From NCBI GenBank assembly GCA_025358075.1, contig JANYKU010000118.1, forward strand, positions 1-44,282: a stretch of 44,282 nucleotides of DNA, in the 5' to 3' direction. Positions 11,347 through 18,771 of the stretch are shown piece by piece. The stretch comes from Ilumatobacteraceae bacterium. GTDB lineage: Bacteria > Actinomycetota > Acidimicrobiia > Acidimicrobiales > Ilumatobacteraceae. The translations under genes were made by a program, and so were the position numbers. The notes under the pieces are model-generated. The model was not told the DNA's origin, searched no databases, and was given only the letters and a program-made list of their open reading frames with translations. Every line of letters begins with the position of its first letter. The first letter of the stretch is position 1.

Positions 11347-12281
11347 GACCGGGTATCTCCCTTCGGGTAGTGGGGTAGCGGAGCGGAGGTGCACAGCGAG
11401 GGCATGGTGTGCACAGTCGTCGATGTCGTGAGGAACAACGTGCGGAGATCGGGGCCGCCCCAACACAGGCTGCCGCAGACTTCTGGGGTGCGGATGATGC
11501 CGAGCCGTTCGCCGGCCGGGCTCAACACCCAGACGCCGCCGGGGCCCGTGACCCATACGTTGCCGAACTCGTCGCACTCCATGCCGTCGACGGACCCCTC
11601 CCCGATGGTGCCGCCGCCCATTCCGGTCATCAGGATTCGTCCGTTGACCAAGTTGCCATCGTCGGCGACATCGAAGACCTTGATCTCGGCGCGAGGGGAG
11701 TCGTTGACGTACATCAGCGACTCGTCGGGCGAGAAGCACAGCCCGTTGGGTTGTTCGAACTCGTTCGGGTCGACGACCAGTTGTGCTTCGCCGCCTTCGT
11801 GCGGCACCCGGAACACCGCCTTGAAACCGAGCAGTGGTTCGCGCTTGCAGCCGATCCAGTCGTTCCATCGCCCGTAGTCGGGGTCGGTGAAGTAGATGCT
11901 TCCGTCGCGACTGCATGCGACGAGATCATTGGGACTGTTGAGGTACACGCCCTTGTGGTGGAAGCACACCGTCTCGTGATAGCCGTCGGCGTGGAAGCGG
12001 GTGACCGAGCTGTTGACGTGCTCGCACACGATCAAGCGGCCCTCGACGTCGAAGGCCATCCCGTTTCCCTTGAACGTCGGGTCCATCACGAGTTGCACGC
12101 CCGTCGACTCGCTCCATCGAAAGCGTTTGTCGCCGGGGATGTCGCTGAAGTAGAGGCACTGCTCCGCCACGCTCCACGCCGGACCTTCGGTGAAGACGTA
12201 GCCGGAGCCGATCTGGGTGAGCTCGGCATCGGTGCTGACGAGTTGCTCGAACTCAGCCGTGTCGGGATTGACGACCGTCAT
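11343..12281 (-). CDS. SMP-30/gluconolactonase family hydrolase
   Basis: The 312-residue protein is a six-bladed propeller of the SMP-30/LRE family. Expected metal ligands are visible: Glu in YVFTEGPAWS near residue 37, Asn in LNSPNDLV, and Asp in GSVDGMECDEFGNVWV. It should hydrolyse a lactone, a step that fits ring-opening catabolism. The ATG at 12279-12281 is preceded by an AGGGGGTA ribosome site; the longer open frame would run over the operator at 12340. It is the first gene of a two-gene minus operon with the SnoaL protein and divergent from the alcohol dehydrogenase. Confidence 0.85.
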   Translation of the reverse strand: MTVVNPDTAEFEQLVSTDAELTQIGSGYVFTEGPAWSVAEQCLYFSDIPGDKRFRWSESTGVQLVMDPTFKGNGMAFDVEGRLIVCEHVNSSVTRFHADGYHETVCFHHKGVYLNSPNDLVACSRDGSIYFTDPDYGRWNDWIGCKREPLLGFKAVFRVPHEGGEAQLVVDPNEFEQPNGLCFSPDESLMYVNDSPRAEIKVFDVADDGNLVNGRILMTGMGGGTIGEGSVDGMECDEFGNVWVTGPGGVWVLSPAGERLGIIRTPEVCGSLCWGGPDLRTLFLTTSTTVHTMPSLCTSAPLPHYPKGDTRS

Positions 12282-12339
12282 GCATGTACCCCCTGGTGTG
12301 CAGCCGGTGGCGCGCTCGCCATCTGGCGCTCGCCGTCGG

Positions 12340-12351
12340 ATCATATATGAT
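12340..12351. promoter_or_regulatory. Palindromic operator ATCATATATGAT, copy 2
   Basis: This perfect palindrome, extended here to 14 bp (GATCATATATGATC at 12339-12352), lies between the divergent SMP-30 gene (start 12281) and alcohol dehydrogenase gene (start 12398). It is identical in its 12-bp core to the sites at 8766 and 14438. It lies 46 nt before the dehydrogenase ATG and 58 nt before the SMP-30 ATG, so one bound protein could control both arms. Confidence 0.78.
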
Positions 12352-12397
12352 CATGCAGCGCGGGAACAACCCCTGCTGCGTCGAACGGAGGTCATCG

Positions 12398-13510
12398 ATG
12401 AAGACCACAGCTGCCGTGCTCTGGGAGGTCGGTACGCCCTGGTCGGTCGAGGAGATCGAGCTCGATCCGCCCGCGTACGGGGAGGTCCTGGTCGAGTTGC
12501 GGGCCGCAGGCATGTGTCATACCGACGATCACTTCGTCACCGGCGACATGGTCTGGCCGCTGCCCGTCGTCGGCGGTCACGAGGGCGCCGGGGTCGTCAC
12601 CGAGATCGGCCCCGGAGTCACCAGATTCGCCGTTGGCGACACGGTGATCCTCAACTTCATGCCGATCTGCGGCCACTGCCCGAGCTGCTCGAATGGTCGG
12701 TCACGGTTGTGTGACCGAGGCGCGGTGATCGGCTCGGGGCTGCAGATCTCCGATGGCACGTCTCGCCATCACGCCCGCGGTGAGGATCTTCGACTGATGT
12801 GTTGCATCGGCACCTTCGCCCGCCACACCGTCGTCCACGAGGACAGCTGCATCCCGTTCGACTCCGACATCTCCTTCGAAGTTGCCTCCTTGATGATGAG
12901 CTGTGGCGTGGTCACCGGCTGGGGCTCTGCAGTGCGCACCGGCGGCGTGTAGCCCGGCGACACGGTCGCGGTGGTCGGAGTGGGTGGACTCGGGTCGAAC
13001 GCCATGCAAGGTGCCCGTCTTGCCGGGGCGAAGAACATCGTCGCCATCGACCCGGTCGAGTTCAAGCGCGAGAAGGCACAGGAGTTCGGTGCAACCCACA
13101 GCGCGGCGTCATTGACCGATGCCTTCGGCCTCGTCACCGAGCTCACGGCCGGGCGCATGTGCAACGTGGTGGTGATGACGATGGGGGTTGGCGATGGTTC
13201 ATTGATCGCCGACGCGATGAGGCTCACAGCCAAGTATGGAAGCGTTGTCGTGACCAACGCCCACCCGCAGCACGAGACGTCGATCAACATCAGCCTCGCC
13301 GATCTCACGATCATGGAGAAGAAGTTGGTGGGCTCGTGCTTCGGTTCGGCGAACGCCAGGTCCGACATTCCGATGCTTCTCGAGCTCTACCGCAACGGCC
13401 AACTCGAGCTCGACGGATTGATCACGCGCACCTACCCGCTCGAGGATCTCAACCAGGGCTACGCCGACATGCACGCCGGCAAGAACATCCGCGGCGTTCT
13501 CGTGATGTGA
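12398..13510 (+). pseudogene. NDMA-type Zn alcohol dehydrogenase interrupted by an in-frame TAG
   Basis: The frame encodes about 370 residues of a zinc MDR alcohol dehydrogenase. It has catalytic zinc ligands C40 and H61-E62 (AGMCHTDDH, GGHEGAG), four structural cysteines C91, C94, C97 and C105, and the nucleotide site VVGVGGLGSNAMQGA. The segments CDRGAVIG and DGTSRHHA and the end NQGYADMHAGKNIRGV match NDMA-dependent nicotinoprotein dehydrogenases, whose bound NAD is recycled through mycofactocin. Codon 185 (12950-12952) is TAG, just before PGDTVAVVG; a single C-to-T change from CAG would explain it. The downstream half has a possible GTG restart at 12971. ATG 12398 follows a good GGAGGT ribosome site. 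Either a mutation, a sequencing error or readthrough is possible. Confidence 0.8.
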
Positions 13511-13535
13511 GCCGACGGCGAGGTCGACCGATGCC

Positions 13536-13880
13536 TCAGCGCGATTGCGGGGTGAGCAGACCGCCGGCGGGCGTGCACGTCCAACTCTTGAACTTGATCT
13601 GCTTGAACCATTCCGGCAACACGACATCGCCGGTCGCTATCCGCCGCGTCAGGTCGGTGCGCCATTCGGACATGTCGCCTGCGTACTCGTACAGCGCAAG
13701 GTGCTGCTCGTCGCCGGCCGGCTCGCTGTTGACGATCTCCTGAATCGTGTAGCGCTGGGCGCTGACGAACCTCGGGCTCTCGATGTTCTCTTGGGCGTGG
13801 TCCGCGTACCAGCGGTGGTAGTCGTCGACCGAGATGTGATCAGGCTTCTCGCTGAACACCAGGTACATGTTGTTCGTCAT
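13536..13880 (-). CDS. EthD-like small dimeric alpha/beta-barrel protein A
   Basis: The 114-residue protein has the EthD/DABB pattern: an opening strand MYLVFSEKPD, the helix DDYHRWYADHAQE with the conserved HA, then AQRYTIQ and a final aromatic-rich LPEWFKQIKFKSW. EthD-like proteins are small dimers often encoded beside oxygenases and ring-modifying enzymes; most have no proven reaction. It lies 27 nt downstream of a second EthD gene on the same strand and resembles it in order of motifs (both begin with LVFSE), suggesting an old duplication. Confidence 0.75.
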   Translation of the reverse strand: MTNNMYLVFSEKPDHISVDDYHRWYADHAQENIESPRFVSAQRYTIQEIVNSEPAGDEQHLALYEYAGDMSEWRTDLTRRIATGDVVLPEWFKQIKFKSWTCTPAGGLLTPQSR

Positions 13881-13907
13881 CGTTGTGCTCCTCGGTCGAT
13901 GTGTTGA

Positions 13908-14306
13908 CTAGCTGGAAGACTTGGCGACAGGGTGAAGCGTGATGCGCTCGCTGACCTGCGTGCAGTTCCACGAGCCGAACTCGATGGCCGCGAACCAGTC
14001 GGGGAGAGGCAGCTTGCCCTCGTCGGTGCCCTTCTTCTCCACGTAGCTGTCGGCGTTGCCCATGTTGGCCGCGGCGAGATTGGCCACGGCGACGTCTGGC
14101 GGGCAACTGAGCTCGTAGAGGGACAGGAACCTGTACTTCTTCGAACCGTCTGCGCCGACCACGCCCTCGATCGCGTAGCGGGTCGCCGACTCCCACCCTT
14201 CGACCGACAGGATCTCTTGCACGTGGGCGTCGTACCAGGTGTTGTAGTCGTCGTCGGAAACCGTGGTTGGAGGCTCACTGAACACCAGGTGGATGTAGCT
14301 GCTCAC
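13908..14306 (-). CDS. EthD-like small dimeric alpha/beta-barrel protein B
   Basis: The 132-residue protein begins SSYIHLVFSEPPT and contains DDDYNTWYDAHVQEI, ATRYAIEGV, FLSLYEL and LPDWFAAIEFGSWNC, the same order as its downstream neighbour. GTG at 14304-14306 is chosen because a GGGAGGGG ribosome site lies a few bases upstream; longer open-frame starts overlap the regulatory region. It is the first gene of the minus arm leaving the regulator's intergenic region, with a degenerate operator about 65 nt upstream. Function unknown; a role in handling a reactive intermediate of the neighbouring pathway is speculation. Confidence 0.75.
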   Translation of the reverse strand: MSSYIHLVFSEPPTTVSDDDYNTWYDAHVQEILSVEGWESATRYAIEGVVGADGSKKYRFLSLYELSCPPDVAVANLAAANMGNADSYVEKKGTDEGKLPLPDWFAAIEFGSWNCTQVSERITLHPVAKSSS

Positions 14307-14371
14307 GATGGACCCCTCCCTTGCTTCCCCGAGGCGCCAGTCTGCTCTGCTCGTTCGCCGCGTGCAAGTAT

Positions 14372-14383
14372 TTCGTATACGAT
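14372..14383. promoter_or_regulatory. Degenerate operator TTCGTATACGAT
   Basis: This 12-mer matches ATCATATATGAT at 9 of 12 positions and contains a perfect TCGTATACGA palindrome at 14373-14382. It lies upstream of the minus-strand EthD gene, 55 nt before the perfect copy at 14438. A GTATAC core is familiar for FCD-type GntR operators. I read it as a second, weaker site in the regulator's own control region. Confidence 0.5.
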
Positions 14384-14437
14384 CCAGGAATGGCTTTGGG
14401 TCGTATCGGTGCACCCCTGGTGGCGCCGACGCCCAAG

Positions 14438-14449
14438 ATCATATATGAT
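14438..14449. promoter_or_regulatory. Palindromic operator ATCATATATGAT, copy 3
   Basis: This perfect palindrome (14 bp as GATCATATATGATC, 14437-14450) lies 83 nt before the GntR start and 131 nt before the divergent EthD start. A copy directly upstream of the local regulator gene is the usual place for autoregulation, which is the main reason for linking the three identical sites to that protein. Confidence 0.78.
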
Positions 14450-14532
14450 CACACGAATGGCTGCCGTCCGCTCGGCGGCCCACCAACAGGTACGTTGCGG
14501 ACGCCAGACCTGAAGGAAAGGGATTCCGACGA

Positions 14533-15261
14533 ATGAAGTCGACCAAGAACAGCGTGAGCGATGTCGAAGCCGGCCCGGGTGCGCCGCGTTCGAAAGCCGA
14601 TCGCGCCTACGCCTTCATCCGCCAACGGGTGCTCGACGGTCAACGCACCCCGGGCGAACGGCTCGTGATCGAGCATCTCGCCCGTGAGATGGATGTCAGC
14701 GTCGTGCCAGTGCGCGAAGCCATTCGGCGCCTCGAGGCAGAGGGCTACATCACCTACACCCGCAACGTCGGCGCCACAGTTGCGAGCATCGACCTCGAAC
14801 GCTATCCCGAGACTGTCGAGACGCTCGCCATCCTTGAGGGTGTTGCCATCGGGTTGGCCGGGCCGCACATCACCGCCAAAGACATCAAGGACGCCCGGGC
14901 CCTGAACGAGCAGATGCGTGCATGCGTCGACTCCATGGACCCGAGCAAGTTCACGGCGATCAACATGCGGTTCCACAACATTCTGTACTCCCGCTGCCCG
15001 AACCGCCACCTTCTCAACATGGTTGTGAAGGAGTGGGGATTGCTGGCGACGACTCGCAAGTCGGCCTTTGCCTTCATCCCCGAGCGTGCCATCGGCAGCG
15101 TCGCCGAACACGAGCAGATGCTGCATCTCATCGAGTCCGGTTGTCCCGCCGAAGAGATCGAGGCCTTCGCCCGCAGCCACCGCATGAAGACCGCCCGTTC
15201 GCTGCTCCGACACATCGGCAACGAGATGTCCGACGACAACGTCGTCGCTCCGGCGCCGTGA
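14533..15261 (+). CDS. GntR-family regulator with FCD ligand domain
   Basis: The 242-residue protein has an N-terminal winged helix (about 25-90) with the GntR signature GERLVIEHLAREMDVSVVPV followed by REAIRRLEAEGYI. An all-helical FCD domain (about 100-225) follows, including NMRFHNILYSRC and the late histidines in AEHEQMLHLIE and FARSHRMKTA that usually bind a metal near the ligand. FCD regulators commonly repress catabolic genes until a carboxylate intermediate binds. It is the first gene of a run whose next stop/start overlaps by 4 nt (GTGA) with the aldolase gene. An operator copy lies upstream, so autoregulation and control of the whole block are inferred. Confidence 0.88.
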   Translation: MKSTKNSVSDVEAGPGAPRSKADRAYAFIRQRVLDGQRTPGERLVIEHLAREMDVSVVPVREAIRRLEAEGYITYTRNVGATVASIDLERYPETVETLAILEGVAIGLAGPHITAKDIKDARALNEQMRACVDSMDPSKFTAINMRFHNILYSRCPNRHLLNMVVKEWGLLATTRKSAFAFIPERAIGSVAEHEQMLHLIESGCPAEEIEAFARSHRMKTARSLLRHIGNEMSDDNVVAPAP

Positions 15262-16211
15262 GGTTCCGCTCGAATCCGTCGTCGATCAGGGGATCGATCG
15301 CACCCGTCGTCACTCCGTTCACGAGCGACGGCGACATGGATCACGACAGCCTCCGAGCGCTGGTTCGCTGGCAACTCGCCTCCGGCTCGCACGGGATCTC
15401 GCTCGGCGGATCCACCGGCGAGCCCAGTGCGCAAACCGTGGCCGAGCGGATCGCGGCAATGCGTGTCGTGGCCGAAGAGGTCGCCGACCGCGTTCCGTTC
15501 CTGCCGGGTACCGGCTCGGCCAAGCTCGACGAAACGTTGGAGATGACCGAAGCGGCCATCTCGTTGGGCGCCGACGCCGCGTTGGTGATCACCCCCTACT
15601 ACTCGAGGCCCACCCAAGAGGGTCTGTACCAGTGGTATTCGGCAGTCGCACGCACCTTCCCCGACATGCCGATCGTGCTCTACAACGTGCCGATCCGCAC
15701 CGCCGTCGATGTCGCTCCCGAGACGGTCGCGCGGTTGCGTCGCGACCACGACAACATCGTCGGGGTCAAGGAAACGACCAAGGACTTCGAGCACTTCTCT
15801 CGCGTCTTCCAACTCTGTGGCCGTGACACGTTGATGTGGTCAGGTATCGAACTGCTGTGCCTACCGCTTCTCGCCCTCGGTGGTATCGGGTTCGTCAGCG
15901 CCGTCGCCAACCTCGCACCCAGTGCCGTCGCCAAGATGTACGACCATTGGGTCGCGGGCGATACCGACAAGGCCCTCGACATCCACTACGGCCTGCACCC
16001 GCTCGTCGACCTGATGTTCGTCGAGACAAATCCGGCACCGATCAAGAGCGTGTTGCACCGTGCCGGCCTGATCTCTTCCGACTACGTACGTCCACCGCTC
16101 GTCACACCGACGCCTCCCGGTCTCAAGCGCATCGATGCCTATCTGCTGGAGGGTTCCTCGATGCTCGAACACCCGCTGGCGGCGCTGGCGGATTCGTTGA
16201 GGCCTGCCTGA
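15258..16211 (+). CDS. DHDPS/NAL-family class I aldolase
   Basis: The 317-residue protein is a Schiff-base aldolase of the dihydrodipicolinate synthase/N-acetylneuraminate lyase family. It shows the LGGSTGEPS loop (about 49-57), Y142 in VLYNVP and the Schiff-base lysine K171 in GVKETTKD. The family forms or splits bonds to pyruvate. Genes of this kind are often found next to hpaE and hpaD, and no HpaI-type aldolase occurs here, so it may provide the final pyruvate-releasing cleavage of the pathway or a hydratase-aldolase step; that is inference. It starts at GTG 15258, overlapping the regulator stop, and overlaps hpaE by 1 nt. Confidence 0.82.
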   Translation: MRFRSNPSSIRGSIAPVVTPFTSDGDMDHDSLRALVRWQLASGSHGISLGGSTGEPSAQTVAERIAAMRVVAEEVADRVPFLPGTGSAKLDETLEMTEAAISLGADAALVITPYYSRPTQEGLYQWYSAVARTFPDMPIVLYNVPIRTAVDVAPETVARLRRDHDNIVGVKETTKDFEHFSRVFQLCGRDTLMWSGIELLCLPLLALGGIGFVSAVANLAPSAVAKMYDHWVAGDTDKALDIHYGLHPLVDLMFVETNPAPIKSVLHRAGLISSDYVRPPLVTPTPPGLKRIDAYLLEGSSMLEHPLAALADSLRPA

Positions 16212-17728
16212 TGACTGCGGTCGCCGGTCCAGCGATCAAACAACAGCTGGTCGATTCGCTGCCTTCGGCAATTCGGCACTACATCGATGGTGAACACGTC
16301 GACAGCGTCGACGGGGCCACGATCGCAGTCACCGATCCGGTTGGCCACGAGCAGTACTGCACGCTCGCCGCCGGTGGATCCGCCGACATCAGCAAGGCCG
16401 TGGCCGCTGCCCGTCGTGCGTTTGTCGATGGTCCGTGGGCCGGGCTGTCGGCTCGGCGCCGCTCCAACACGCTCAACGCCATCGCCAACGCGATCGAATC
16501 GCGAGCCGACACCCTTGCCGAATTCGAAACGTTCGACACCGGGCTGCCGATCTCCCAGGCACACGGTCTGGCAGCGCGCGCTGCCGAGAACTTCCGCTAC
16601 TTCGCCGAGGTCTGCGGCTCGATCCACGAAGACTCGTTCCGCAGCCCCGCTCAGATCGGCTACTCGATCCGTCGGCCGAAGGGTGTCGCCGGCCTCATCA
16701 CCCCGTGGAACGTGCCATTCATGCTCGCCACGTGGAAGCTGGCGCCGTGCCTGGCCGCCGGCTGCACCGTCGTGCTGAAGCCCGCCGAGCTGAGCCCCCT
16801 CACCGCCAGCCTGCTGCCCGAGATCATGGAAGAGGCTGGGGTCCCGCAGGGGGTCTTCAACATCGTGCACGGCATCGGCGAAGACGCCGGCGCCGCGCTC
16901 GTCTCGCATCCCGACGTGCCGGTCATCTCATTCACGGGCGAGACCACGACCGGAAAGATCATCATGCGGTCGGCGGCCGAGCATCTCAAGGGTCTGTCGA
17001 TGGAGCTCGGGGGGAAGTCGCCGGTCGTGGTGTTTGCCGATGCCGACGTGCCGGCGGCACTCGACAGCGCGCTGTTCGGGGTCTTCTCGCTGAACGGCGA
17101 GCGTTGCACCGCGGGCTCGCGGGTGCTCGTCGAACGCTCGCTGTACGACGAGTTCGTCACGATGCTCGGTCAACGTGCTGCGAAGATCCGTATCGGCGAT
17201 CCCAGCGACCCGGCCACGCAATTGGGCGCGCTGATCTCGACCGAGCACTACGCCAGAGTCATGTCCTACATCGACAGCGGCATCGAAGAAGGGGCCCGCC
17301 TGGTCACCGGTGGCACGCGCCCACCTCACCTCGAGACCGGCAACTACCTCGCCGCCACGGTGTTCGCCGACGTTCGCCCCGACATGCGCATCTTCCAGGA
17401 AGAGATCTTCGGCCCGGTGGTCTGCGTCACGCCGTTCGACGACGAGGGCGACGCCATCCGTCTCGCCAACGACACGCGCTACGGCCTCGCCGCCTACATC
17501 TGGACCAACGACCTGCGCCGAGGGCATCGGGTGGCCCATCGCATCGACGCCGGGATGCTCTGGCTGAACTCGCACAACGTTCGCGATCTCCGCACGCCAT
17601 TTGGCGGAGTCAAGGCCAGCGGGCTCGGGCGCGAGGGCGGTCAGCACAGCGTCGACTTCTACACCGAGACCAGCATCGTGCACGTCGCCCTGGGCGACAC
17701 GCACGTCCCACGATTCGGAGCCGAGTGA
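16211..17728 (+). CDS. hpaE: 5-carboxymethyl-2-hydroxymuconate semialdehyde dehydrogenase
   Basis: The 505-residue aldehyde dehydrogenase resembles E. coli HpaE along its whole length, for example FDTGLPISQ, ENFRYFAEVCG, TPWNVPFMLATWKLAPCLA, SMELGGKSPVVVF, NGERCTAGSR, and the end FGGVKASGLGREGG. Catalytic residues are N167, E265 and C299. It should oxidise the semialdehyde released by HpaD ring cleavage of 3,4-dihydroxyphenylacetate, using NAD. The ATG overlaps the aldolase stop by 1 nt and hpaD starts 1 nt after its TGA, so the three are one coupled unit. A related semialdehyde substrate cannot be excluded. Confidence 0.88.
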   Translation: MTAVAGPAIKQQLVDSLPSAIRHYIDGEHVDSVDGATIAVTDPVGHEQYCTLAAGGSADISKAVAAARRAFVDGPWAGLSARRRSNTLNAIANAIESRADTLAEFETFDTGLPISQAHGLAARAAENFRYFAEVCGSIHEDSFRSPAQIGYSIRRPKGVAGLITPWNVPFMLATWKLAPCLAAGCTVVLKPAELSPLTASLLPEIMEEAGVPQGVFNIVHGIGEDAGAALVSHPDVPVISFTGETTTGKIIMRSAAEHLKGLSMELGGKSPVVVFADADVPAALDSALFGVFSLNGERCTAGSRVLVERSLYDEFVTMLGQRAAKIRIGDPSDPATQLGALISTEHYARVMSYIDSGIEEGARLVTGGTRPPHLETGNYLAATVFADVRPDMRIFQEEIFGPVVCVTPFDDEGDAIRLANDTRYGLAAYIWTNDLRRGHRVAHRIDAGMLWLNSHNVRDLRTPFGGVKASGLGREGGQHSVDFYTETSIVHVALGDTHVPRFGAE

Positions 17729-17729
17729 C

Positions 17730-18724
17730 ATGCCGACCGCACCCCCCAACATCGTTCGAGCGGCATACGCCGAACTGATCGTCACCGACCTCGACCGGGC
17801 CAAGTGGTTCTGGGTCGACATGCTCGGTTTCGCACTCACCACCCGCGACGACGAGGCCTTGTACCTACGCGGTTGCGAAGAGACGACCCATCACTGCCTC
17901 GTCCTGCGCAAGGGCGCCGAGCCTGCGGCAGCGTGCATTGCTTTCCGCGTATGGGCCGAATCGGATCTCGCCGCCGCCGAGCAGTGGTACGGCGAGCGCG
18001 GTTGTCGCGTTCAACGTCGGCCGGCCGGCGCCACTCGCGGAATTGGTGAGTCGGTCCGGGTCGAAGACCCGCTCGGGTTCACCCTCGAGTTCTTCCAGGC
18101 AACCGACCGCACCGAGCGGCTCCTCCAACGGTTCGAGCTCCACCACGGCGCTGCTATCGCGCGCATCGACCACTTCAACATCTCGGTCAACGACGCCCCC
18201 GCCGCCTACGCCTACTACGAGTCCCTCGGCTTTCGCTGCTCGGAGACGATCGAAGACGAGAACCGTCTCTATGCGGCGTGGATGCACCGCAAGCCGAGCG
18301 TGCACGACGTTGCCATGACCGGAGGCGCCAGCCCCCGCCTGCACCACGTCGGTTACTTCACGCCAGAGGCCCATCACATCTTGAGGCTCTGCGATCTGTT
18401 CGGTGCCATCGACGAGCAGCGCCACATCGAGCGTGGGCCCGGTCGTCACGGCGTGTCCAACGCCTTCACCTGTACCTCCGCGACCCCGACGGTCACCGCA
18501 TCGAGATCTACACGAGCGATTACTACACCGGCGATCCCGACCACGAGCCCTATCGATGGAACGTCAACGACATGCGTCGCCGCGACTTCTGGGGCGCCGC
18601 GGTCGTACCGAGTTGGTACGCCGAGTCGACCCCGGTGCTCGATCTCGATGGTCGCATCGTGCCGTCGACTGCCATCGACCCTCAGCGGTCCGAGGTCGTC
18701 GTCGGTGCCGACGGCTTCCGCTAA
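17730..18724 (+). pseudogene. hpaD: 3,4-dihydroxyphenylacetate 2,3-dioxygenase (VOC extradiol type), frameshifted
   Basis: The gene matches the Brevibacterium/Arthrobacter homoprotocatechuate 2,3-dioxygenase in order and wording (VRVEDPLGF, HRKPSVHD, GPGRHGVSNAF, then IEIYTSDYYTGDPD and VVPSWY). Metal ligands H148 and H206 and the acid-base H192 are visible. After F246 (18465-18467) the frame shifts: adding one base between 18467 and 18468 restores HLYLRDPDGHRIEIY, including the third metal ligand at about E259, and the frame then runs to TAA at 18722-18724, about 331 residues in all. As written, the product would lack that glutamate. Either a real inactivation or a one-base sequencing error. 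Confidence 0.88.
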
Positions 18725-18771
18725 CACCCTCCATCATCTGCCAACACCTTCAGTTCCCAAGGATTGATCAC

